From NCBI GenBank assembly GCA_963971305.1, contig OZ020308.1, positions 38,531,275 to 38,595,274 on the forward strand: a stretch of 64,000 bases of DNA. The letters are read 5' to 3'. Position numbers and translations under genes: made by a program. This stretch comes from Arcuatula senhousia. Its lineage: Eukaryota > Mollusca > Bivalvia > Mytilida > Mytilidae. This document shows, piece after piece, positions 45,092-56,066 of the stretch. Every line of letters starts with the position of its first letter. Position 1 is the stretch's first letter. The notes below the pieces were generated by a model. The model saw only the letters and a program-made list of their open reading frames with translations, did not search any database and had not been told where the DNA came from.

Positions 45092-45667
45092 GTTCAATAT
45101 TTATTTTGCCGTTTGCCGTTTGCATCAAACTATTAATATTTTTCATTTTATTTTTATTAAAGAACACAGTAAACTGCATTGATTGAAGCTTTACAGAACA
45201 TAAAACATATATATGAATAGAAAAAAAAACATAAATCATGAAGGTATCAAAATTTTACCGAATTGTACAACTAAAATATTTATGACGGCTCTTTCTCTCA
45301 GTTCTAATGACTGTTTAATAAAGGAAGTGGCGATCTTAATTTCTTCAGTTGTAGTTGGATTCAGAATTTTTGTTAGTTTTTTTTAATTTAAATCAAATAT
45401 TGCAAAAAGACAGTTCGAATATTGAAATTGATTTTACATTGAAGTAAGAAGTGTGACTCATCATCAAGTATGTTGCATATGGCATTCAGTCTTTGATTAA
45501 TAATAAGTGATAAAACAATATTGTATTACAGCGACCAACTATGTCGGTTTGGTGTGCTGATTCAATACTAAATCATTACTTGTTTGAAGGTGTCGTTGAT
45601 TTAGAATCGATATAATTGATTTTTGACATCAGTCGATAAATGTTTTTAAGCTAGCTATCGGTAACTA

Positions 45668-45840
45668 AAGGTAATAACAAACCTACCGAACTTGGAGGAC
45701 CCATCTCAGATGTCCGACATAAATACCAAACATTGAAGAAATATCGGAGAAATTGAAGATCGCAATGGTCCTGACATGGTTTACAGACATTTCAAAAGAA
45801 ATGGTTGGTTAAACTATAGGTTGTATGGGGCCAAACCTAC
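45668..45840 (+). repeat. Dispersed repeat B, copy 3
   Basis: It contains CCTACCGAACTTGGAGGACC, AGATCGCAATGGTCCTGACA, ACATTTCAAAAGAAATGG and GGTTAAACTATAGG. It is one of the better preserved copies. Confidence 0.78.
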
Positions 45841-46029
45841 CTATATTTTATTGTAATTTTTAGGGTCATGTACTAACACACATATTTTTATTAGATTTTT
45901 TTGGAAGATGAGGTATATTTTGGTATATAAACCCTTTTGGTTATCATGGTTATAGTCTACACAACTGTCACCATGCCGTATGACCTTGACCACTTGTTCT
46001 CTTTCATCTTAGGTCTTTTTTAGTTAGAT

Positions 46030-46440
46030 TTTTATACACCGCAACACGAAGTGGCGAGGTATTATGTTATACCCTCAGTTTCTTCGGTGTCTGTCCGTAC
46101 GTCCTCCGGAGGTTTCCGACCAATAACTTGAAAAAGCGGCGTCAAAGGATTTGTATTATATTTTGCACAGGTGTTTAGTACAATAAAATACAGGTCGAGT
46201 TCGTTTTCCAGCATGATCTGAAGATCTGAAAAATAGTTTTTGAGAAAGGCCACTTTGAAAAATCAAATTTCATGATTTTTTTAGTTTCCAGCTGATAACT
46301 TGAAAACGTTCCAAGGGATTTGAATGATATTTTGTACAGCTGTTTAGTACAATAAAATACAAAGTCAAGTTCAATTTCCAGCATGAACTGAAAAATAGTT
46401 TTTGAGATTGGCCACTTAAAAAAAATCAAATTTTATGAAC
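46030..46440 (+). repeat. Tandem pair of ~173-bp units with GAAGTGGCGAGGTATT leader
   Basis: ATAACTTGAAAA, GGATTTG.AT.ATATTTTG, TGTTTAGTACAATAAAATAC and GAAAAATAGTTTTTGAGA occur twice, near 46123 and 46296. The leader includes CGTACGTCCTCCGG. Small minus-strand frames here are accidental. Confidence 0.75.
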
Positions 46441-47384
46441 TATTATTATTATATCGTGGCCGGGGTATCATTTAATGTCCCATTAGATGCCTTATTTTTT
46501 TAATATGAGTTACTTGAAAACTTTATCCCTTTACTAGTATAAACATCAGATATTGATTATATAGATATATTAGGATTTGGTCTATGTCTCTCATCATGGC
46601 ATGTGGCCCATTTTTACACTTTCATTACTCTTTTAATATTGGTTGTTTTTTGGTGTTCAATTTTTTAAAGTTATGTATGTTTCCCATTAGAAGATATTTA
46701 GATGTGGAATAAGTGTACACGACACAACCTACAATTTAAACGACAAATTAAAAAAATCCACAATGGAAAGCAGCCAGCAGCCATCAATGTTACCAGTGGT
46801 CGCTGCTCGCATTTTTCAATTTGCTCTGAAAATAAACTACATAGAATTCAAGTCCAATCCTAAAGTGCAATGAAAGACCCTCTTCATTAACCGTGATATA
46901 CCATTTTAGCAGGTCCAGACATATTTTTTGTGGTAAAATGTCATTTGCCACATGACTTTGATCACAATTTTTCTTCATATATCTCAAGAACTTTAGACCT
47001 AGGTAGACTTTAATGAGTTCTATGGTGGTGCCGACAGACGAGACATGCTTTTAGTGTCCACGTTTGTTTCTTGTAGTCTTTGTGTCTCAGATTTTTTTTG
47101 CTCAATTTAATTTTTATCGATTTAATTTTTAACGTGTGTTTATTTTGTGCTTCGTTCGAGATTATCAGTAGGGGGAAGGTTGGGCCTAAAAAACTAGTTA
47201 AACCCCGCCACATTTAATATGTGCCTGCCCCGTGCCATGAATTTTTGGCTTTTATGATTATCTGACTCTGATTCACAAATTTGTAAGATTATGGTTGTCT
47301 CATGTTTGTTCCACGTCCAGAAATGGTCTTTCGCTGACTATTTTGGCATTCTTACTGAATCTTGTGTATCGAATTTTTTGTTGT

Positions 47385-47470
47385 CTTGGGCCAATGCAAT
47401 GTGGTAAACAGCGAACGCTGGTTACGATGAAGACTGCTGGCTGCCTTCCATTGTGGATAGTTTGGGAGTT
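47385..47470 (+). repeat. Dispersed repeat E, copy 1
   Basis: CTTGGGCCAATGCAATGTGG, GCGAACGCTGGTTACGATGA and AGACTGCTGGCTGCCTTCC align with CTTGGGCCGATTGCAGAGCG onward at 62134. It forms the left flank of the large inverted-repeat element. Confidence 0.6.
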
Positions 47471-47499
47471 GGGTGTATGGGCAGCCATTCGGGCAAAAA

Positions 47500-47790
47500 T
47501 TAACAAAAGATTTAAAAAACAGACAATAAACTTTAAACAGACACAAAAACACAAACACAGACACCAATTTAAAATAAACAAACACAAAAACACAAAAAAC
47601 AGACACCAATTTAAAATAAACAGACACAAAAACACAAAAACAGACACCAATTTAAAATAAACAAACACAAAAACACAAAAACAGACACCAATTTAAAATA
47701 AACAGACACAAAAACACAAAAACAGACACCATTTTAAAATAAACAGACAAAAAATACAAAAAACAGACATAAATTATATAAACAGACAGA
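47500..47790. repeat. ACAGACACCAATTTAAAATAA minisatellite (left arm)
   Basis: Units of about 28-42 bases alternate AACAGACACCAATTTAAAAT and AAACAGACACAAAAACAC. Long open frames in both directions are products of the repeat and rich in FVFLCLFILNW-like cycles. Confidence 0.85.
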
Positions 47791-48814
47791 CGATCTTGTA
47801 AAACAGATACAAAAATGCATAAACAGACACAAAAGTTCACAAACAGACAACCGTAAATAGCATAACAGACGTTTTTAAAAACAGACCTTAAAGAGGGCGT
47901 GACGATCAGGTGTCGGTAATTAGTGTAACATAAACCCGAAACAGAACCGAAGGTTTTAAAACGCAACTTTTTTTCTATTTAAACATAATGCTTCGAGAAA
48001 AATAGATCAATGATCTTAAATTTAAAAAAAAGTCACATACGGGGGTTTATAAATAAAAAAAACAAGATTTTGGATATATAATTTGTGTAATGCGATTATA
48101 GACCGGCATATAGTTTTATATATTTATATGTTGCCGAAACCGCACATTTTCTCCTGAGTTCCTATTTTGTTGTGGCAGGGCGGAAAAGAGGAATCATAAC
48201 TGGATGATATCACCAAAAGACCAATTGTTTCTATATATTCAAATTGGTTTGAATCTAAAAAGAAGATGAAACGTTTTAATTTTTCAATGAGTCTTAGTCA
48301 TAATTGGAAAGTAGTTAAGAGTTAAATGCAGAAACGTACGTGTAACATCTGTCTATAACCTAATGTGCATATACATTTAAATCACTATGTTTTGCAAAAC
48401 ATAAAACCCTGAGAGGACAAAGAAAATTTCAGAGAAAACAAATTACAATATAAAGAACAAATGGTTTTAATTGAAGACCATTAATGATATTTTAATACAC
48501 ATAGCAAGCATATCTAAAGTCTTTGGTACTTTGTATTATAGAAAAAATGAACCCTCTCCCAGAAATATATGGATTATAAATTTCTAGTCATAAATGAAAA
48601 ATCTTGAATCCCCCACATTCAAGTTGGAAAAAATCTTGAACCCCCCTTTTTAAAAAGGCAAAATAAATTTGATCCCCCCTACATTTTTACCAGACCCCCC
48701 ATAGGTAAAAAATGATAAGTCCCTAAAATGAAAAACTTTGGGTTTTTTCCACTAAGATCCCTGAATATCGATCAGATCGACACCAGCCTGGTTACTTTCA
48801 AATAAGTTAAGGAT

Positions 48815-49143
48815 CTATTTCTCGAAATTGACACACAAGGAAGGCTTTGTACAAGGCTCTATGACAAACGTGATGACTTCAACTTTCCCTTTCTGTGTAG
48901 CAACATTCCGTCCGCTCCAGCATAAGGAGTTTACGCATCACAATTGATACGTTATTCCAGAGCATGTGGGGAGTACAACGACTTCCGTGACAGAGCTACA
49001 CGGCTGACAAGCAAATTGTTAACACAGGGGTACGTTGCTCCCAGGTTGTTGTCATCACTCTAGAAATTTTACGGACGACATCATGTGCTTATATACAAAT
49101 ACGGGATTTCTATCTCTCAGATGAGCACAGATGTTGGTTTGGC
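48815..49143 (+). pseudogene. Reverse transcriptase C-terminal relic
   Basis: One plus frame with two in-frame stops reads LFLEIDTQGRLCTRLYDKRD, DFNFPFLCSNIPSAPA, a stop, GVYASQLIRYSRACGEYNDF, RDRATRLTSKLLTQGYVAPR, LLSSL, a stop, then KFYGRHHVLIYKYGISISQM. The YDKRDDFNF, SNIPSAPAYGVY-like and SQLIRYSRAC motifs are those of a widespread reverse-transcriptase ORF in molluscs, lancelets and cnidarians, as I recall them. Only its C-terminal part is present. The fragment lies inside the 2.43-kb element and is non-functional. Confidence 0.75.
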
Positions 49144-49204
49144 ATAGGGTTTTTGTAATGTCATCCTTTCCGGATTTGACCAACACTTAATCGATCTTTG
49201 GCAA

Positions 49205-49440
49205 CGTGACGGGTGTGCTATAGCAAGCAGGAACTGCTTACGCTTCCGGAGCACCTGATTTCACTCTCGTTTCGACTTGAGTTCGCGTTGCTGAATGTGG
49301 TTTTGTTGTTATGTGTGTGTGTTTTATGTTGTTATGTGGTTTGTTTTGTTGTGATGATTTTTTGTCTGCCGGTTTTGTCTTTGTCTTTACGATTTTATGA
49401 TACTGATTATCCCTTTGGTACACCTTTGCTTCATTCAAAA
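49205..49440 (-). repeat. Dispersed repeat A, copy 4 (inside large element)
   Basis: Read on the minus strand it starts near AGGTGTACCAAAGGGATAAT, runs through AAGACAAAACCGGCAGAC and ends TCAGGTGCTCCGGAAGCG. It lies in the core of the 2.43-kb element. Confidence 0.7.
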
Positions 49441-49906
49441 TAATATATTTTCACTAAATTAAAATATTTTTTCTTACGATAATAACTTATAGACATTCAA
49501 AACATTTTTCTGAAATTGTTATTTTAACGGCGACAAATTTAATTTAATTTCTTTCGGTTTTGAAACCTTAGTTCGGGTTTCACAAATTACCAACACCCGA
49601 TCGTCACGCCCTCTTTTAGGTCTGTTGTTAAAAACGTCTGTTTGGCTATTAACGGTTGTCTGTTTGTAAACTTTTATGTCTGTTTATGTTTTTTGTGTCT
49701 GTTTTACATAATCGTCTGTCTGTTCATAAAATTTATGTCTGTTTTTTTGTATTTGTTTGTCTGTTTATAAGATTTCAAGTCTGTTTTTTGTATTTTTTGT
49801 CTGTTTATTTTGAATTGGTGTCTGTTTTATGTTTTTGTGTCTGTTTAAAGTTCATTTGTCTGTTTCTTAAATTTTTGTTTATTTTTGCCCGAATGGCTGC
49901 CCATAT

Positions 49907-50165
49907 GGGTGACTGAGGACCGAGTGGTCTTATGCACTGGTTAAACTACCACACAACTGATCACTAGTCCATTACCATGCACTTCAGGTTCGAACCCCGT
50001 TTGTAATTTACAAAACGGGACTTCCCCACCGAATGTAATTAGGGTTGTCAGTTACTTGTCAAATTTCAGTGGTTTCCTTCGCGTTATTCGATTCCTCCAC
50101 CATTAAAACTGACCGCCCTATATAGCTAGGGTACGTCGGAAAGGGGCGTTAAACACAAACAAACA
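49907..50165 (+). mobile_element. tRNA-derived SINE, second copy
   Basis: The head is GGGTGACTGAGGACCGAGTGG and the B box GGTTCGAACCC is perfect at 49987-49997. The body shares TGTAATTAGGGTTGTCAGTTA, GGTTTCCTTCGCG-like and AAAACTGACCGCCC blocks with the copy at 32917. The tail is GGGGCGTTAAACACAAACAA. The large element ends exactly at its 5' edge. Confidence 0.85.
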
Positions 50166-51070
50166 TATGAAAAAAACAAAATTCATTGTGGATTTTTTTA
50201 AGCCGCTCTTGTTTACAGAAACTTATTTATTTTATTAATTTTATTTATTTTGTTAAAGCACACAGTTAACCGCATTGGTTATAGCTTTAAAAAACTTAAA
50301 ACATATACATGAATACAAAACAAGCAAAGAACAACATCTCCTTATCGTCTATTTCATTTTTGTCTTTTTACGGAAATAGCAGTTTGCTGTTATAAAAACT
50401 TAAACGAACAATCGTTTTTCACTTGTTTGGTTGCTCCTTCAGAACAAAATATGACAATTGCTCAAAGTTTAATGAATTACTGGTTTAAGGATGAGGAACA
50501 GCAATAAAAGCACTTCCTTGAAAGGGCGGGCAGGGAGGGGGTGTTACGCCATTGAGCATATTATGCCATCATTTTTTTAAACAGCCTGTTCCAATCTAGT
50601 CGGTACAATTGCAGCTGTTGATTTTTCCAAAATTTTATGACCTTATTCTTTGAATTTCTAATTAAGATCTCTGTTTGATGAATTTGTTATGATCTTTCCT
50701 GAACTTCGTGGGTTTTTTTTTCATAACAAAGACGCGAAAGTGTGCCAAAGGGGTAAACCTTATATTTTAAGCTGAGCTAGCTTTGGTTCTTTCAGAAACT
50801 TTTTTTACAGTATATACAATTTTAAACTTTTCCATTTCTAAAACTCTTAATTTTTAACATGTTCCAAAATGTTGAAAGTATTTGCAATGTCAGGAGCTTA
50901 TCAAAATTTGACTTTGATGAAGAGAAATATTCGCGATATTGATTTGAAATAATTATGCATGCTTTAGTTATTTGAATTGTCTGCATTTGACTATATGACT
51001 TGAACAAAATGCCTTTTACGAAAATGGAAGAAATATTTTACAGTCCGTTTTGTCATAAGCAATTGCAAGC
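50166..51070. other. Gap with no recognised gene
   Basis: AT-rich sequence. A stretch near 50235-50310 (AAGCACACAGTTAACCGCAT, then AAAACATATACATGAATA) resembles 45160-45220, so a dispersed repeat is likely. Nothing else can be named. Confidence 0.4.
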
Positions 51071-51079
51071 TGCTTTTAG

Positions 51080-51145
51080 CTCCCCTGTCCATGTGAGTTA
51101 TTGCTATCTCTTGGCGTCCGTCGTCCGTCGTCCGTCAATTCTACT
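51080..51145 (+). repeat. TCGTCCG-repeat leader of the AGTTATTGCC family
   Basis: GTGAGTTATTGCTATCTCTT then GGCGTCCGTCGTCCGTCGTC matches the leader at 62360-62420. Related sequence resumes near 51690-51910 (GTCAAAATTGTCAGATGATC). Confidence 0.65.
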
Positions 51146-52750
51146 TTAAAAAAAGTCTTATCTGAAACTGCTTGACCAAATGTACGTGTAACCGAAAACT
51201 CGGAATGATTGTTCATTGTCTATTAGTGAGGCTTGTTAATTAAGGGTATATTGGAACATGGGATATTCACACCTTTTCTTCTAAACTGGACCACCTGCTG
51301 TCGATCGCTACATACAATTTATATTTTACAATGCAACAGAAGTTCAGTTTACTTTTCTTCGTGGGATACGAGATATTTTAGGCCAAACCTATTGGGACAT
51401 GGGCTATTTAAGTCTATTTTACTTATAGGAATATGAGATACTGGTAAAATTACTTTTTGGGATACAGGATAGTTGATGAAAACTTTACGGGGATATGGGA
51501 TATTGGTATCCTCCTCCTAAACATGCTTCATTAGTAGAGTATTGTTTTGATTTTTGTTTGAACAAAAACACAACTTGGCCCCCATTCCTTATTAGTATAG
51601 AAATGAAAATGGGAGCCAAATCACCTAAGAAGGCTTATTGCTTGGGATTTTTTTTCCAGTTAGAACAATAAGCTGATGTACTCTCTACAAATGTCTTCAT
51701 TGAGTCAAAATTGTCAGATGATCCCTTTTAGGAGTACAAGTAATTGCCCCTTTTAAGTAAAAATTGCGTTTGTTCATGTCTATGTCTAATATATTATAAG
51801 CAATTGTGTCACAGAGAATAGTTGTTGCTGTGTTCTGCTCAGGAAGCTGTACAAGTTTCTCCCGACTGAGTCGAAGTAATTGACCCCTTTTAGGATGTAT
51901 GGACATTACTAGGTCCAAAATCGTGATTTAATTTGCTTAATAGAATGAAAGTTATCATCATTAAGGAAGATAAAGAGAAGTGCATGGTTGCTTGCGTAAA
52001 TATTTAGTCAAGATTCTCTACAAAACGTTGGCGGGAAGCTGTCAGTTTGTCTCATAAAGAATCCAAAATTAAAATTAAAATTGGTTTTGCATTATACAAT
52101 AAAGTTCTCGTAGGTGGTTCCTCCAAAGCTCAAATAAAGTCCCTAAATGACTTTATTTTTAAAGGCTATAGGTATCATTAAAGATCATACGAGTCATTCA
52201 GACTCAAGGGAGCCTCCAGTTGGTCAAAACACTGATGAGAGGAATCCTCTATTCTATATTCTTTATTTGTTGCTCTTTTTTCTCTATTATCTACCTTTTT
52301 TGTCAATATTTTAATTATTCTTTAGTATATTGTAAAGTTCAATATTCTCTTTCCTTCATTTTGAGGGATATTATTTTATATCTGCTACGTTTTGGGTCCC
52401 TTATTCTCTGTTCTTTTTACACCATTTGCACCCTCGTGTAATCGAACAGTGCTCAAAGATGTGTTTTTTTTTAAGGCGACCTAGCTTACTCAGGAACCCA
52501 GTTTCATTGATTTTTTTAAACGAAATTGATTCCAACGTATGCTTCAAATCTCATGTTTCGTTTGTGTATAGTCAGAACGAAATCTTAGAATAACAAATCC
52601 GTCGTGTGATAGGTGACTGTTTCGCGTGTGTATTTTCAAGCACCCGTGGAGATTTACATCAGAAATGCCAAAAAGAAAAGTGTCTTCAAAAGACATTAGG
52701 CCTAACGGTCATAACTAGACCTGTATATTATACAATACAGACAGGTCTGT
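51146..52750. other. Gap with old repeat fragments, no gene
   Basis: Motifs such as GGGACATGGGCTATT and GGGATACGAGATATTTTAGG recur loosely at 51250-51510. AGTTATTGCC-family fragments are at 51690-51910. Open frames are short and AT-driven. Confidence 0.4.
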
Positions 52751-52954
52751 ATAATGCAACTGCTTAAACACTTCCTTCCGGAGAACCCAAGTTTAGATTT
52801 TTTTCAAGAGCTTGCGTTGCCGATTGCTGGTTGATCGTGTTGTGTGTTTCTTCTTGGTTTGGTTGTCTACGAGTCGCTTTGTTTTGTCTATACATGTTTT
52901 TGGAAATTTGGAAATTAACATTATGGCAAAGTTCCAGACAATAAATTTTGCTAC

Positions 52955-53110
52955 GTCTGACGCGCATTCAGTCAATTGAAGACTCATCAGAGGCGCTCTA
53001 TACCAGACGATTGAAAATCCTTTTTGAATATGAAAAGCATAGAACAAATAAACAAAAAAATGGCAAATTGGAAACTAAATTATGACTAAGATCAACCTAT
53101 GTCTTGAGTA
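52955..53110 (+). repeat. Dispersed repeat F, copy 1
   Basis: GTCTGACGCGCATTCAGTCA, GACTCATCAGAGGCGCTCTA and AGACGATTGAAAATCC, then TATGACTAAGATCAACCTAT further on. Two other copies are at 56067-56340 and 56572-56795. A partial repeat A lies just upstream (52755-52905, minus). Confidence 0.65.
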
Positions 53111-53200
53111 GGAAAAACCTCAGGGATTTGCCAATTTTTAAAATCATTATTTTATATAATTATGAAATATACTATTGCAGAGTTAAAGCGTGTAACGTGA

Positions 53201-54151
53201 CGGTACCCAAATTGCAACAACTTTGACGATTTTTGTCTCGTATCTTTATCTGGGCAGGATTGCTTAAAATTTTAGTCGGCTGTGTTTTAAGAGTAATGTT
53301 TACTGTATTTATCCATACAGAAAGAATTTTAATATTTGATACCCAAATGTCATAAAACAGATTTAAAGACACCTGAGAATGACCCTAACTTTTCACATCA
53401 GGAGTACCCAAATTGCACATGGGGGTAAAAAAATTACTCCTTAAGATTTCTCTTAAAAATCTTGCTTCATTATTGAAAGTGATTACTTTAATTTATTTTT
53501 ATTAAAAAATCAAATCAAGAAAAGGTATGTCAAAAAAAAAATTAAAGGCATATTATGACTCCTGGTCGGATTTTTAGACAATTGCAAAGTATTTCCGAAA
53601 AAGGCTGTATAATTGTGTATTTTCTTGTTTGCAGCTAAAACAACGGTATAGACATGCAAAGTCCGTTGTAAATCTTTTAAATATTAAAAAACACTAAATA
53701 CAAATATAACTGACCTGAAAACAAAGTTAATTTGAAGTCTAAATTTAGGTCTCCATTACGTCATATAGTGCGGACGTGATAGAAAGCACTTTTATTTTAG
53801 TTCCGGGTTGAGATCTTGGAATATTCATACGAATTTTGTTGTCTGAATAATTTGGCAACAAATAATATTTAGCAAAATGAAAAATATAAAACAATTGTCA
53901 AGATTTTCAACATCAACCAGAATTCCTGTCTGTCGCACGGCAATTTTCAGCATATGGCCATATTGGATAAGGTATTCCACTATCATATACAATCGTATTT
54001 TTTTTTATTAGAAAAGACTTTTTTATTCATATTTTTGTTGAATACTTTAGAAAAATAATCTAATATTAATATTAGAAAAGAAAATCTAGTATTACTTAAC
54101 AATCCTGTTATTTTAGAACAATTTAAGTAGAGTGTTGCAATTTGGGTAGCG
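53201..54151. mobile_element. 951-bp non-autonomous DNA element
   Basis: The left end is CGGTACCCAAATTGCAACA and the right end is TGTTGCAATTTGGGTAGCG, inverted with one mismatch. The flanks are TAACGTGA (53193-53200) and TTACGTGA (54152-54159), an 8-base near-perfect duplication. An internal GAGTACCCAAATTGCACA echoes the terminus. No coding capacity was seen. The 8-base duplication points to a hAT-like mechanism (inference). Confidence 0.75.
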
Positions 54152-54654
54152 TTACGTGATCTTACGTTATATTTTGATAACTATAAATTACAAAAAAAAT
54201 AAACCAAAGACTTATGTAGATCTTATAGTATAATACCTTGCTTTAAATTATTGAAGTAGTTGTAGATTAGTGAAGAGCTATACTATAGATCCGAATTCTA
54301 TGCATTCGGACATAAAGTAAAGAATTTAATGTTGTTTTTTTAAAATATCTAGTGCACTGTGGGAAAACATTAATTATCTCAAGGTCTCTCAAGGCTTTCA
54401 CTTCCGGTCAAATATTAAAAAGTAACTGTACAAACAAAAGGGCGTTAAATTTCGAAAATTTTGAAAATCGAACTGATGGCCGTGTGATCTTGGTCGTTAC
54501 CGTCTCAGAATTAATAATGACAGATAAATTCACGTAAAGATTAGAACCAAGGGAAACAAGACTTGTTATCCAAAGTTTTAAAAAGATGAACTAGAAATTA
54601 TTTTAACCTTACTGACATCCAAATACAAACCAAGTCCGACGCTTTTTAGCGACA

Positions 54655-55010
54655 ACAACAAAGACACTACTTAGTTCGCGTTGTTGATTACTGTTTACTG
54701 TTACCCAATTAACTTTCGCGTGCGATAAACGTTCACGGGATTCGCGGGCATTTTACATCCGCGAAAGTTTGTAGTCGCGAATAATCACTGAGAAGTTGTA
54801 TTCATTAAACGAATCTCGAAAACGTCCAATGTAATGAAACCGTGAAAGTTTAAAGCCGCGAAATTTTGTTGCTTTACAGTAGTTGTTTTGGTGTTTGATG
54901 TGTTTTTATGTTGTCTGTTTCTTCGTGGCGTTTTCATTCGTGTTTACTGGTTTTGTCTTTGCCATTTCGGGCTTTTGACACTTGGATATACCCCTCTTTG
55001 CTTCTTCAGG
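54655..55010 (-). repeat. Dispersed repeat A copy split by a CGCG-type MITE
   Basis: TAGTTCGCGTTGTTGATTAC at 54672 is the repeat A sequence. The family resumes at about 54886 with GTTTTGGTGTTTGATGTG and TACTGGTTTTGTCTTTGCCA. In between, 54688-54885 has imperfect inverted ends (ACTGTTTACTGTTACCCAAT and GTTGCTTTACAGTAGT) and many TTCGCG/CGCGAA motifs, as in the element at 25339. Confidence 0.6.
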
Positions 55011-56066
55011 CAAACTAATATTATGACGTTAGAACGGGAGATCACGAAGCTGGGAAATAATTGTGCAACATGGAAACAACAGAAACAAAAGTTTGAAATA
55101 AAAAAAATCTGCAGGTTAAACAAAGCATGTTCATCTACCATAAGAAGTGTGCATTGTAAAAGTCTATCGATGACCACTTTGCACCAGTAAGTTATGATTT
55201 GTTATCACCTAACACATGTAACAGCACTGCTTCATTGTAAATTATTTACAAGCTACAAAGTAAACGTACAATGAAAATAAAACCCCTAGCAAAGAAAGTT
55301 AGTACTCTGGAAAACACAGAAGGAGGTGAACAATCTGAAACCCGAAAATGAATTTCTTATAAATGGAATTCTCTGATTTTTTTTTTAGAGAAAACTAATT
55401 TTAGCCCTCCCGCTCTTTGATATGCAAATGGAACCGCTATTATAGCTCTGGTAAATAAAAATATGTGCGATGCCAAAATATCTTGCTCTCAGCCCTGAGA
55501 AAATAATTAATGATGGATTGAAATCAAGTAAGAATAACAAAAAAAGTCGACACGGTTTACATCGGGTTAGTGTTCAGTCCACAAAGCGACAATGTGGCCA
55601 TAGATGGCCGAATATTTTTCATGGAGTACGTTATGACATCAATTATGCAAGTCTTTGTATCTTCAGAACACATCCCTTTTTTTCTTGGAAAAAAACCATT
55701 GGGTTGATTTATTATCTTTTTTTTTCAATTTTATAACTGATAAATGTCTAATGGTTAAATAAAAGAGGTCAATGGCATTTTTGATTTTGAAGATCAGTAA
55801 ACGAGGAATCTGTGAACCACTGCTGACTCGGCATTACCCATTTACCTTCAAAATTGATTGACTTCCGCTCTAAAATCTCGAAGAGCTACACACTAAGTCA
55901 CTTAAAATTTATTGTGGATAAAAAAATTAAAGATTTTTTTTATTGTTGAGCTTTCAATTATAACGAATTGTACCGATTGGTAAACAGGGAGTAAATATGC
56001 ACCAGGTCTTAAATCGGGAGTTTCTCAAATTAAAGTTAATTAAATTGAACTCATATAGGTATTATG

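Larger units (their letters stand above)
47476..49905. mobile_element. 2430-bp element with ~400-500-bp terminal inverted repeats
   Basis: The left end is TATGGGCAGCCATTCGGGCA and the right end is TGCCCGAATGGCTGCCCATA, its exact complement. TGGGTG lies directly outside each end (47470-47475 and 49906-49911). Each arm is a run of ACAGACA-type 28-34-bp minisatellite units and ends inside in AGAGGGCGTGACGATC and CCGAA...GGTTT(T/C)AAAAC. The left arm has a few more minisatellite units than the right. The 1.5-kb core has a reverse-transcriptase relic and a repeat A copy, but no intact gene. The superfamily is unknown; it looks foldback-like. Confidence 0.85.

Noticed and set aside
47500..47790. 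CRISPR-like regularly spaced repeats
   Set aside because: The spacers are themselves the same repeated sequence, the host is a eukaryote and no cas-like gene is near. It is a minisatellite.
47295..47966. Several open frames of 90-120 codons on both strands
   Set aside because: They are translations of the ACAGACA minisatellite in the arm of the large element; the residue pattern repeats with the DNA unit.
54888..55190. Open frame of 100 codons
   Set aside because: The first half is repeat A and the second half has no motif.
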